Assembly: GCA_025924275.1 (NCBI GenBank)
Contig: JAICEH010000015.1
Location: 1 to 16,914, forward strand
Direction of reading: 5' to 3'
Source: Gemmatimonadales bacterium
GTDB lineage: Bacteria > Gemmatimonadota > Gemmatimonadetes > Gemmatimonadales > GWC2-71-9
Length of the DNA: 16,914 bases
A program made the translations under genes and the position numbers. Shown here one piece after another: positions 1 to 7,110 of this stretch; positions within the stretch are counted from its first letter, which is position 1, and every line of letters starts with the position of its first letter. A model generated the notes under the pieces. That model had not been told where the DNA came from. It saw only the letters and a program-made list of their open reading frames with translations, and ran no database searches.

Positions 1-406
1 GGTCGGCCAGGATCTGGCAGGGATGCAGCAGGTCGGTGAGCCCGTTGATGACCGGCACGCTGGCATACTTCGCCAGCTCGACCACCTCGGCGTGGTCGAA
101 GGTGCGGATCATGATCCCGTCCACGTAGCGCGAGAGCACCCGGGCGGTATCCCGGATCGGCTCGCCCCGGCCCAGCTGGATGTCGCGGGAGGAGAGGAAG
201 AGGGCGTGGCCGCCGAGCTGGAAGGCGCCGACCTCGAAGGAGACCCGGGTGCGGGTGCTGCTCTTGGCGAAGACCATCGCCAGGGTCTTGCCGGCCAGCG
301 GCCGGTCCCGGTAGTCGCCCGCCTTCATCCGGCCGGCGAGCTCGAGGAGGGCGTGCAGCTCCTCCCGGGTGAAGTCGGGGATGGCGAGGAAGTCGCGCTT
401 GGGCAT
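1..406 (-). CDS. argF: Ornithine carbamoyltransferase, N-terminal part (runs off the left edge)
   Basis: Cytosolic enzyme that joins carbamoyl phosphate to ornithine to make citrulline in arginine synthesis. Only the first 135 residues are present; the frame is open to the window edge. The carbamoyl-phosphate loop STRTR is at residues 50-54, followed by FEVG. LGRGEPIRDTARVLSRY is at 78-94, IRTF at 100-103, and the diagnostic HPCQ motif at 128-131 within the family-typical stretch DLLHPCQILAD. HPCQ after DLL favours ornithine over aspartate or N-acetylornithine carbamoyltransferase. ATG is at 404-406; no clear Shine-Dalgarno precedes it, because the upstream bases are C-rich on the coding strand. 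It lies 164 bases after lipoprotein 1 and is separated from it by repeats, so its own promoter or readthrough are both possible. Identity is confident; the exact start is less so. Confidence 0.93.
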   Translation of the reverse strand, partial: MPKRDFLAIPDFTREELHALLELAGRMKAGDYRDRPLAGKTLAMVFAKSSTRTRVSFEVGAFQLGGHALFLSSRDIQLGRGEPIRDTARVLSRYVDGIMIRTFDHAEVVELAKYASVPVINGLTDLLHPCQILAD

Positions 407-449
407 CGGGCGGGGGGTCCGGGGGACGGTCAATTTGGCAGGGAAGATA

Positions 450-573
450 GTCGGACGGTCGGGCAGTCGGGAAGTCGGACCGCCTGACTTCCCAACCCCC
501 GACCGTCTGTTCGTCTGTCCGACCGTCCGACTGTCCGTCTGTCCGTCTGTCCGACTGTCCGTCTGTCCGTCTA
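450..573. repeat. GTCCGTCT-type tandem repeat with a large imperfect inverted repeat
   Basis: Fills the space between the lipoprotein 1 stop and argF. Positions 507-573 are a degenerate array of GTCCGTCT/GTCCGACT units on the plus strand, ending inside the stop codon of lipoprotein 1 (TAG, 571-573). To its left is an inverted repeat: GACGGTCGGG (454-463) pairs with 498-507, and GGGAAGTC (469-476) pairs with 486-493. GTCGGACGGTCGG (450-462) can instead pair with 519-531. The segment 521-553 matches 11597-11629 with one difference, in the same orientation. No protein-coding signal was found in it. Confidence 0.85.
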
Positions 574-1776
574 CGGATTCACCGTGATCCCCGGGAACGG
601 CCCCTGCTCGCCCCGGATGCTCATCCGGGAGGCGGCATCCACGGCGACGCCGGTGAAGGTGCCGTCCTCGTAGGAGAATACCGAGATGGTGTAGGCCCCG
701 GCCGTGAAGGTCCCGGCGGGGATGGTGAAGGTCCGCAGGTTGCCCGCGATCTCCAGGTTCTGGTAATTGGTGGGCCCGTCCACGAAGATGGCGAACCGGT
801 CGGGGTCCGCGGTCGAGGTCCAGTTCACCTGGATCGGGTCGGCCACCACGAACACCGCCGCGTCGGCCGGCAGGGTCACCACCGGCGGCTCCGGCACGTT
901 GCCCAGCCCCTGGTAGACGTCGGCGCCGACCGTGACGTCGAGGTCGAGCTGCCCGCCCACCGCCACCGGGGCGGCGAGCTGCACGTGGTAGCTGTCCCCC
1001 GCCCCGGCCTGCACCGCCGCCTCGCCGTTCACCGTGACCGTGGCGCCGTCCACCGTGGCGCCGCTCAGGGTGAGCGACACGTGGTTGAACTCGGGCCCCA
1101 TGTCCGAGCCCTGGATCCGGAGGAGCGGCGTCCCGACCGTGATCGTGGGCGGGCTCGCGGCGTCGGCCCCGATCTCCATCGAGGAGCCCGACTCGGTGTC
1201 GCCCGACATCGTGCCGAGGTTCGCGGCGCGGACCCGGATGGTCCAGTCGCCGTTGGCCAGCGTGCCGGCGGTGATGGTGTGGGTGCGGGCCGCGCCGCCG
1301 CCCGCCACCGGGAAGGTCTCGGTGGTGGCCCCCACCGCCTCCACCACGAACCCGGCGGGATCGGTGGTGCTGGTCCAGGTGACCTCGATGGGGTCGGCGG
1401 GATCGAAGTTGGCGGCGTTGGCCGGGGCGGTGATCACCGGCGCCTCCGGCACCGTGCCGGTGCCCTGCACCACGATCTCGCCGTCGCTCACGTCGAGGGT
1501 GAGCGCCCCGCCGGCCGCCACCGGGGCCGCCAGCGTGACGTCGTACTCGCCGTCCGTGGCGCCCGGGACGGCGGCGGTGCCGTTGAGTTCCACCGTGGCG
1601 TCGGTCACCGCCACCCCGCCGTCGGTCACCGTCACCACGCCCCCGCTGCCATCCAGCACCGCCTCGACCAGCGCGGTGGCGGTCGGCCCGGTGTCGTCGT
1701 CGTCGTCGCAGCCGAGGGCCAGGGTGAGCGGTGCCGCGAGGGCGGCCGCGAGGATCCAGGAGCGTCGCGTGAACAT
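571..1776 (-). CDS. Modular lipoprotein 1, two repeated Ig/FN3-like units (function unknown)
   Basis: A 401-residue envelope lipoprotein. It has the N-terminal basic patch FTRRS, a hydrophobic stretch, and a lipobox ending LALGC with the lipidated Cys at 23. Five Asp follow at once (24-28), a composition resembling the surface-export signals known from Bacteroidetes lipoproteins. The mature part holds two copies of a two-part unit. A beta-rich part contains GGVAV/VELNG and APVAAGG (about 45-108, again about 236-292). An FN3-like part contains DPIEVTWTSTTDP (128-140) and DPIQVNWTSTADP (313-325). No catalytic motif is seen. It is a tandem paralogue of the gene ending at 1978, and both end in ITV(N/T)P. 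The ATG is preceded by GGAG at 1784-1787, 7 bases away. Binding or display at the surface is plausible but unproven. Confidence 0.85.
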   Translation of the reverse strand: MFTRRSWILAAALAAPLTLALGCDDDDDTGPTATALVEAVLDGSGGVVTVTDGGVAVTDATVELNGTAAVPGATDGEYDVTLAAPVAAGGALTLDVSDGEIVVQGTGTVPEAPVITAPANAANFDPADPIEVTWTSTTDPAGFVVEAVGATTETFPVAGGGAARTHTITAGTLANGDWTIRVRAANLGTMSGDTESGSSMEIGADAASPPTITVGTPLLRIQGSDMGPEFNHVSLTLSGATVDGATVTVNGEAAVQAGAGDSYHVQLAAPVAVGGQLDLDVTVGADVYQGLGNVPEPPVVTLPADAAVFVVADPIQVNWTSTADPDRFAIFVDGPTNYQNLEIAGNLRTFTIPAGTFTAGAYTISVFSYEDGTFTGVAVDAASRMSIRGEQGPFPGITVNP

Positions 1777-1880
1777 GGGAGATCTCCGTCGAATCGCCCG
1801 GCCGCGCCAAGGGGGGAGGCGCGAGGCCGGGCTGGAATGAGGGAAGTCGCCCAGAGTTAACCCTTCGGGGCGCCGGGGCC

Positions 1881-1896
1881 CGTGACCCTGGTCACA
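1881..1896 (-). promoter_or_regulatory. CRP/FNR-like palindrome upstream of lipoprotein 1
   Basis: On the minus strand the sequence reads TGTGA-CCAGGG-TCACG, nine of ten matches to the TGTGA-N6-TCACA half-site pattern of CRP/FNR-family regulators. It contains the inner palindrome GTGACC-ct-GGTCAC (1882-1895, read on the plus strand). It sits about 105 bases before the lipoprotein 1 start, in the 201-base gap after lipoprotein 2, where a separate promoter would be expected. A small AT-rich patch (GTTAAC) lies downstream near 1856-1861, but no convincing -10/-35 pair is visible. A chance match is possible. Confidence 0.3.
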
Positions 1897-1977
1897 GACC
1901 GGCCGTCCCGGCGGTTCGCTTCGGCAGGACTTCGGCGCGGGCGGGCGGGAGCGGAGCCCCCGGCGGCGTGGCGGCCC

Positions 1978-3180
1978 CTACGGCGTCACGGTGATCGACG
2001 GCTTCACGACGTTCTCGCTCCGGACGTTCATCGTCGAGGTGAGCGACACCGGCCCGGTGAGCTCCCCCGCGTTCACCGCGTGGACGGTCACCTGGTAGGG
2101 CCCGCCGGGGTTCACGAACCCGCCCGGGATCACCAGGGTGCGTGCCGCCGGGTTGGTGGTGCTCACGTAGAACAGGTACCCCGGGTCGTAGACCGCCGCC
2201 ACCCACCCCGCACTCGCGTCGGCGGTGCTGGTCCAGGCCACGTCGATGTCCTCGATCCAGGGGATCAGCGCCCCGTCCGCGGGGGCGGTGACCACCGGCG
2301 CCTCCGGCACGGTGGCGGTGCCCTCGACGTGCACCACCCCGAAGTCCAGCTCCAGCGCGATGAGCCCGCCGGCCGCGACCGGGGCCGCGAGGGTCACCTG
2401 GTAGTTCTCCCCGGGCGCGGGCTGCACCGCCGCCTGGCCGTTCACCTCGACCGTCGCGCCGTCCACCGCCACGCCGCCCTGGGTGATGGCGATGCTGCCG
2501 CCCGCGCCGGTGAAGGCGAGGGTCTGCACCCGCACCGGCTCCACCACGAAGACCGTCGGGCTCGAGGCCACCGCCGCGCTCACCTCCATCGCGGAGCCCG
2601 CCTCGAGGTCACCGCTCACGACGCCGTCCTCGTGGGCGATGACCCGGATCTCCCAGGTGTCGGCGGCGAGCGCGCCGCCCGGGATGGTGAACGCGCGCGC
2701 CGCGCCGTCGGCCACGTCGAAGCGCTCGACGGTGCCGTCGCTCGCCTCGACCACCCAGCGGTCGGGGTCGGTGGCCGAGGTCCAGGTGACCTCGATGCCC
2801 TGGGTGGCGGCGAAGACGGCGTCCTGGGCCGGCCCGGTGAGGGCCGGCGTCGCGGGGACGGTGGCGGTGCCGAGGACCATCGCCCCGCCATCGGTCACCT
2901 CGAGGGTGAGCTCGCCGCCCGGTGCCACCGGGGCGCCGAGCGTCGCGGTGTACTCCCCGTCGGTGCCGCCGGTGGCGGCGGTGCCGTTGAGCGTCACGAC
3001 GGCGCCGGTGACCCCCACGCCCCCGTCGGTCACCAGCACCTCGCCGCCCTCGCCGGTGAAGGAGCCGGTGACCTGCAGCGTGACGGCGGGGCCGCTGCCG
3101 TTGTCGTCGTCGTCGCACGCCGGCACGAGGAGCAGGGCCGCGATGCCCGCCGCCCGCAGCGCCTTGTCGATGGGTATCAC
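1978..3180 (-). CDS. Modular lipoprotein 2, paralogue of lipoprotein 1 (function unknown)
   Basis: A 400-residue envelope lipoprotein with the same plan as its downstream paralogue. It has a short signal peptide (IDKALR then AAGIAALLLVPA), a Cys at 22, and four Asp at 23-26. Two units of a beta-rich part plus an FN3-like part follow. The first unit shows VLVTDGGVGVTG (48-59), LNGTA and GIEVTWTSATDPD (128-140). The second shows GGVAVDGATVEVNG (235-248), APVAAGG (266-272) and DIDVAWTSTADAS (311-323). I chose the GTG at 3178-3180 over the GTG at 3207: it is preceded by GGAGG (3185-3189) and gives a normal signal peptide, while the longer form adds nine residues with no signal character. The gap to the kinase gene upstream is 91 bases, mostly repeat. 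Likely surface-exposed; no enzyme motif is seen. Confidence 0.83.
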   Translation of the reverse strand: MIPIDKALRAAGIAALLLVPACDDDDNGSGPAVTLQVTGSFTGEGGEVLVTDGGVGVTGAVVTLNGTAATGGTDGEYTATLGAPVAPGGELTLEVTDGGAMVLGTATVPATPALTGPAQDAVFAATQGIEVTWTSATDPDRWVVEASDGTVERFDVADGAARAFTIPGGALAADTWEIRVIAHEDGVVSGDLEAGSAMEVSAAVASSPTVFVVEPVRVQTLAFTGAGGSIAITQGGVAVDGATVEVNGQAAVQPAPGENYQVTLAAPVAAGGLIALELDFGVVHVEGTATVPEAPVVTAPADGALIPWIEDIDVAWTSTADASAGWVAAVYDPGYLFYVSTTNPAARTLVIPGGFVNPGGPYQVTVHAVNAGELTGPVSLTSTMNVRSENVVKPSITVTP

Positions 3181-3210
3181 GGACCCTCCGGGTAATGGGT
3201 GGAACACCTG

Positions 3211-3274
3211 CCGCCTTCCCGTCGTCCCGTCTTACCGCCGTTCCGTCTTCCCGTCGTCCCGCCGTCCCGTCCTA
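3211..3274. repeat. CGTCCCGTC/CGTCTTCC-type degenerate tandem repeat
   Basis: A run of short pyrimidine-rich units (CCGTCGTCCCGTCTTACCG, then CCGTTCCGTCTTCCCGTCG, then CCGCCGTCCCGT) fills most of the gap between the kinase stop and lipoprotein 2. It ends directly at the kinase stop codon (TAG, 3272-3274), so the coding strand reads TAG followed by GACGGGACGG-type units. It has the same placement as the arrays at 571, 11631, 13212 and 13838 but a different unit. Confidence 0.75.
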
Positions 3275-4099
3275 CCCCAGTGCCTCCCCGAACTCCGCCG
3301 CCGTCTGCCACCGGTCCTCCGGCCGCTTGGCCAGCGCCCGGGCGACGGCCTCGGCCAGCGCCGCGGGGGTGTCGGGGCGGAGGGTCCGGAGGTCGGGCGG
3401 GGGCGTGGCCAGGTGGTGCCGGAGCAGCTCGACGTCGGCCGCCGGGTGGAACGGGGTCCGGCCCGCCACGCACTCGAAGAGCACCGCACCCATCGCGTAG
3501 AGGTCGGTGCGCGGGTCCGGGGTCCGTTCCCCCCGCACCTGTTCCGGGCTCATGTAGTCGAGGGTGCCGATCGCGATGCCGGCGCCGGTGATGTCGTCCT
3601 CCGCCGCCGCACCCATCGCGCGTGCGATGCCGAAGTCGAGCAGCACCGGGCCGCCGGGCGCCAGGATGACGTTCTCCGGCTTGACGTCCCGGTGCACCAC
3701 GCCGTGGGCGTGCGCGTGGCCCAGCGCGTCGAGCACCGGGCGGGCGAGTGCGGTCACCTCGGCGAACGGGAGCGCGCCCGCCTCGTCCATCCGCTCCCGG
3801 AGCGAGCGCCCCGGCACGTACTCGGTGGCGCAGTAGAGCATCCACCCCGCCTGCCCCGCATCCACCAGCCGGGCGAGTCCCCGGTGCTCGAGCTGGCCCG
3901 CGAGCCGGATCTCCCGGAGGAACCGCGCCGCGGCGACGCTCGCCATCAGCTCCGCCCGGAGCACCTTGAGCGCCACCTGCGTCCCGTCGGCCGCGCGGGC
4001 CAGGTACACCACCGCGGTGGCACCCTGCCCGATCTCCCGCTCGAGCTGGTAGCGGCCGGCCAGCGCCGCCTGCACCGTGGGGAGCAGGTCGCGGGGCAC
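3272..4099 (-). CDS. Hanks-type Ser/Thr protein kinase, catalytic domain only
   Basis: Cytosolic protein kinase that transfers phosphate from ATP to Ser/Thr of unknown targets. Nearly the whole 275 residues are kinase domain. The Gly-rich loop GQGATAVV is at 24-31, the ATP-binding Lys at 45 in VALKVL, and the alpha-C Glu at about 63. The catalytic loop is VVHRDVKPEN (134-143), DFG is 155-157, and GTLDYMSPE spans 178-186. All key residues are present, so it should be active. Unlike the usual PknB-like proteins it has no transmembrane segment and no extracellular sensor domain. The GTG start (4097-4099) lies 6 bases after the M50 gene stop, with no strong ribosome site, which suggests translational coupling. 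Its position in the adaptor operon suggests it acts on these proteins or on the divergent regulator; this is an inference. Confidence 0.93.
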   Translation of the reverse strand: MPRDLLPTVQAALAGRYQLEREIGQGATAVVYLARAADGTQVALKVLRAELMASVAAARFLREIRLAGQLEHRGLARLVDAGQAGWMLYCATEYVPGRSLRERMDEAGALPFAEVTALARPVLDALGHAHAHGVVHRDVKPENVILAPGGPVLLDFGIARAMGAAAEDDITGAGIAIGTLDYMSPEQVRGERTPDPRTDLYAMGAVLFECVAGRTPFHPAADVELLRHHLATPPPDLRTLRPDTPAALAEAVARALAKRPEDRWQTAAEFGEALG

Positions 4100-4105
4100 G
4101 GCCCG

Positions 4106-6148
4106 TCAGAAGAGGAGGTCGGTGCGGAGCAGCTCGCGGAAGCGCCACCAGGCGGCCCCGCCCAGCGTGCTCCGGCGCACCGTCACCCGGGCCGGGCCGG
4201 TGAGGCCCGCCGGCCACTCCTCCTCGAGGAGCACCCGGGCCTCGCCTCCGCCACCCGGGTCGGCGGCGAGGGCCACGCTCGCCACCCGGCCCGGCACGAT
4301 GTGCCCGTCCGCCCGCCGCACCTCGGCGCGCTGGCCCGGCCGCACCAGCGTGGCCCCGGCGCGCGCGAGCCGCACCCGCGCCTCGACCGGCCCGTCGGCG
4401 GCGAGGGCCACCAGGGTGTCCCGCGGCGTCGCCGGCCGGCCGGTGAGCTCGGCCGGCCGCGGGGTGATCACCTGCCCCGCCGCCGGCGCCCGGAGGGTGA
4501 GGGCCGCGAGCCGTTCCTCCAGCGCCTGGGCCCGCGCCAGTGCCGCCCGCACCTCCGCCGCCCGCGCCTCCGACTCCGCCGCGTCGCCCGCCGCGCGGGC
4601 CTGCACCGCGAGCCGGGCCAGCGAGTCGCGCTCGTGCGCCGCCGCCACCGCCAGCCGCTCCAGCGCGGGGCTCCGGAGCCGGAGCACCGGCGTCCCCGCC
4701 GCCACTCGGGTGCCCTCGGCCACGTACACCTCGGCCACCTGCCCCGGGTCGGGGGCGCCGAGCGCGAAGGTGCGGGGCGGGGCGGTGACAAACTCCCCCG
4801 GCACGGTGATGGGCCACGGCACCAGCGCCACGAGGAGGAGGAGCAGGCCCAGGCCGAGGGCCCGGCGGCGGAGCGGCGGACTGCTGGTCCAGCGGCCGCG
4901 CCACTCGAGCGCCGTCGCCCGGGCCAGCCGGGCGAGCCCGAGCAGCTTCTCCCGGAGGAGGAGCGCCAGGGCCGCCAGGAAGGCCACGCCGCCCGCGGTG
5001 CCCAGCACGCCGGTGAGCCAGCCGTGCACGTGGCTCGCGATGAGGGTGAGCACGGTGCCGATGTAGGCGGTGGCGAGCACCCCGTAGATCAGCAGGGTGC
5101 GCCGCTCGCCCGGGTCCACCGCCGGCTCCGGCACGTCGAGCCGCAGGATGCTGCGCTTGAACCACCACCCGGCGTGGGCGAAGGCCCGCTGCCGCAGGTT
5201 CGGCATCTCGAGCCAGTCGCTCAGCGCGAAGTAGCCGTCGAGCGGGAGGAGCGGGTTGGCGTTGGCGAGGAGCGTCGCGATGCCGCCCACCAGCATCGCC
5301 GCGAGCGCGATCTCGGAGACCAGCGTCCCCGGGGTGGTCACCGCCCAGACCACGGCCCCGAGCGCCGCGGTGATGAACTGGATCCAGCCGCCCGCCGCCG
5401 TCACCCAGAGCCGTGCGGCGCGGTCGGGGAAGGTCCAGGCGTCGTTCACGTTGCAGTAGAAGGCCGGCTCGAAGTAGACCAGCATCGCGCCCATCTCGTG
5501 CACGTGGCCGCCGTAGTGCTTGCAGGCCACCCCGTGGCCCAGCTCGTGGATGGCGAGCGTCGCCATCCCGGTGGCGTAGAGCACCACCACCCGCCGGAGC
5601 GTGACCTCCGACGGGGTGAAGATCCACGACACGCCGGCCGCGAAGGCGTCCCAGCGGAAGACCAGGATCGCCACGTAGGCCACCAGGCAGGCGGCCGAGA
5701 AGGCCACGAAGCCGCGGGTGAAGAAGGCCTCGGTCCAGGGCTTCCAGCGGTCGAGCAGCGCGTCGGGATCGCCCACCGACCAGCGCATCCGCAGCACCTC
5801 GCCCCGGAAGAGGGGCCGCCGCTGCCGCTTGCGCCGCTCCTGCCGGAGCCGCTCCAGCTCGAGCACGCTCCGCTCGCCCAGCGTCCGCTCCAGCAGCCCG
5901 ATCTTCGACAGCCGGGCCGCGAAGCCGTCCAGCACCCGGGCGGTGACGTTGATCCCCTCCTCGACCAGCGCGGCGGCCACCTCGGTCGTGGAGCGCAGGC
6001 CGTCGAAGGCCTGCATGATGCCGACCTCGACCGGCCGGAAGCGGAAGTACTTGAGGGTGAGCGGGTCCTTGACGATGAACGTGGCCTCGCCCCGGTAGAC
6101 CTGCTCCACCACGACCAGGTCGCGCCGGAGCCGGGGCCGCGCGCTCAT
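4106..6148 (-). CDS. M50 (site-2 type) metalloprotease fused to an HlyD-like adaptor, PqqD-like N-terminus
   Basis: A 680-residue membrane protein. Residues about 8-90 follow the PqqD-like/winged-helix pattern seen at the N-terminus of peptide zinc metalloproteases (VKDP at 26-29, YFRFRPVEVG at 34-43, FDGLRS at 48-53, GLLE at 84-87). The protease core has the zinc motif HELGH (201-205) and the third ligand region NPLLPLDGY (298-306, Asp 304). Hydrophobic segments lie near 145-165, 186-205, 253-297, 351-372 and 378-398. After a last membrane segment (about 429-447) comes an HlyD/biotinyl-lipoyl-like region with an alanine- and arginine-rich coiled coil (about 493-570). It probably cleaves peptides in or near the membrane and couples this to export. 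The ATG overlaps the upstream stop (ATGA, 6145-6148). Protease and adaptor calls are firm; substrate recognition by the N-terminus is an inference. Confidence 0.9.
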   Translation of the reverse strand: MSARPRLRRDLVVVEQVYRGEATFIVKDPLTLKYFRFRPVEVGIMQAFDGLRSTTEVAAALVEEGINVTARVLDGFAARLSKIGLLERTLGERSVLELERLRQERRKRQRRPLFRGEVLRMRWSVGDPDALLDRWKPWTEAFFTRGFVAFSAACLVAYVAILVFRWDAFAAGVSWIFTPSEVTLRRVVVLYATGMATLAIHELGHGVACKHYGGHVHEMGAMLVYFEPAFYCNVNDAWTFPDRAARLWVTAAGGWIQFITAALGAVVWAVTTPGTLVSEIALAAMLVGGIATLLANANPLLPLDGYFALSDWLEMPNLRQRAFAHAGWWFKRSILRLDVPEPAVDPGERRTLLIYGVLATAYIGTVLTLIASHVHGWLTGVLGTAGGVAFLAALALLLREKLLGLARLARATALEWRGRWTSSPPLRRRALGLGLLLLLVALVPWPITVPGEFVTAPPRTFALGAPDPGQVAEVYVAEGTRVAAGTPVLRLRSPALERLAVAAAHERDSLARLAVQARAAGDAAESEARAAEVRAALARAQALEERLAALTLRAPAAGQVITPRPAELTGRPATPRDTLVALAADGPVEARVRLARAGATLVRPGQRAEVRRADGHIVPGRVASVALAADPGGGGEARVLLEEEWPAGLTGPARVTVRRSTLGGAAWWRFRELLRTDLLF

Positions 6149-7110
6149 CGCGGGCGCACCACGCGCTCGCCCGGGGCCAGCCCCTCGGCCACCTCCACCT
6201 TGCCGTCGGGGAGCTCGCCGCCGAGCCGGACCGGCCGGGCCACGGCCGTGGTGCCGGTCCAGACCGTGACCACGCCGCCCGCGCCCACGGCGTCCCGGGG
6301 CACGGCCACCACCCGCCGGGGCGGCCCGGCAATCACCACCGTGGCGCTCCCGCCCGGCACCAGGCCGCGCCGGCTGGCGAGCCCCACCACCACTTCGCGG
6401 GTGCCGCTGGCCGCGTCCACCACCGGCGCCAGCCGCACCACCCGGCCCTCCGCGGGGCCGACGCCGGTCTCGGCGCTCACCCGGGCGCCGGGCGCGAGCG
6501 CGGCCGCCACCTCCTCCGGCACCTGCACCGAGGCCAGGAGCGGCGAGAGGGCGGTCACCCGGAAGAGCGAGTCGCCCTGGGCGGCGAGCCGCCCCCGCCG
6601 GGCCCAGCGCGCGCTCACGATCCCGGCAAACGGTGCGGTGACGCGGGTGAGCTCGAGGTCGCGCCGCGCCTGCCGGAGCGCCAGGTCCGCCTGCAGCAGT
6701 CCGGTCTCCGCGTCCTCCAGCTCGGCGGTCGTGGCCCCGCCCGCGGCGAGCAGCTGGCGGGAGCGCTGCGCCAGCCGGGAGGCCTGCGCGTGGGCCTCCT
6801 CGGCCCGGCCCAGCGCCAGCTCCTGGTCCACCGCCTCCAGCCGGCCGATGAGCTGGCCCGCTGCCACCCGGCTCCCCAGGTCGGCGCCGATCCACTCGAT
6901 GAGCCCGCCGGCCCGGGCGTGGACCACCGCGTCGTTCTCGACGTACACCGTGGCCGGCACCCGGAGCGGGAGGGCCACCGCGAGGGTCTCCGCCACGGCC
7001 AGCGGCCCCGGCGGCTCGGCGCCCGCCTCCGCCGCCGGCTCGGCCGAGGCCCCGCAGCCCGCGGCCAGCATCAGGACCAGCAATCGTGCGAGCAATGGAC
7101 GCCGGGTCAC
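6145..7110 (-). CDS. HlyD/RND-type periplasmic adaptor, lipoprotein
   Basis: A 321-residue membrane-fusion (periplasmic adaptor) protein. The signal peptide ends in LAAGC, with lipidated Cys at 19, so it is anchored by lipid rather than by a membrane helix. The barrel-sandwich halves surround a helical hairpin: ARAGGLIEWIGADLGSRV (65-82) is the first lipoyl-like half, an alanine-rich hairpin runs about 95-152, and VTAPFAGIVS (157-166) is the second half. A beta-barrel (VQVPEEVAAAL) and a membrane-proximal region with PRDAV follow. The GTG start overlaps the stop of the GAF-HlyD gene (GTGA, 7107-7110), and its stop overlaps the M50 gene start, so the three adaptors are co-translated. Such adaptors normally link an inner-membrane pump to an outer-membrane channel, and neither is encoded here. 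Confidence 0.9.
   Translation of the reverse strand: MTRRPLLARLLVLMLAAGCGASAEPAAEAGAEPPGPLAVAETLAVALPLRVPATVYVENDAVVHARAGGLIEWIGADLGSRVAAGQLIGRLEAVDQELALGRAEEAHAQASRLAQRSRQLLAAGGATTAELEDAETGLLQADLALRQARRDLELTRVTAPFAGIVSARWARRGRLAAQGDSLFRVTALSPLLASVQVPEEVAAALAPGARVSAETGVGPAEGRVVRLAPVVDAASGTREVVVGLASRRGLVPGGSATVVIAGPPRRVVAVPRDAVGAGGVVTVWTGTTAVARPVRLGGELPDGKVEVAEGLAPGERVVRPR

Noticed and set aside
425..465. Promoter for argF (TATCTT and TTGACC-like words on the minus strand)
   Set aside because: Spacing and partner boxes do not fit; only weak matches inside repeat-rich DNA.
507..573. Possible CRISPR array
   Set aside because: Units are about 8 bases, contiguous and degenerate, with no spacers; no cas gene is nearby.
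3177..6332. 1051-codon minus-strand frame
   Set aside because: Wrong-frame shadow of the M50 and kinase genes; arginine/proline/glycine-rich with no motif.
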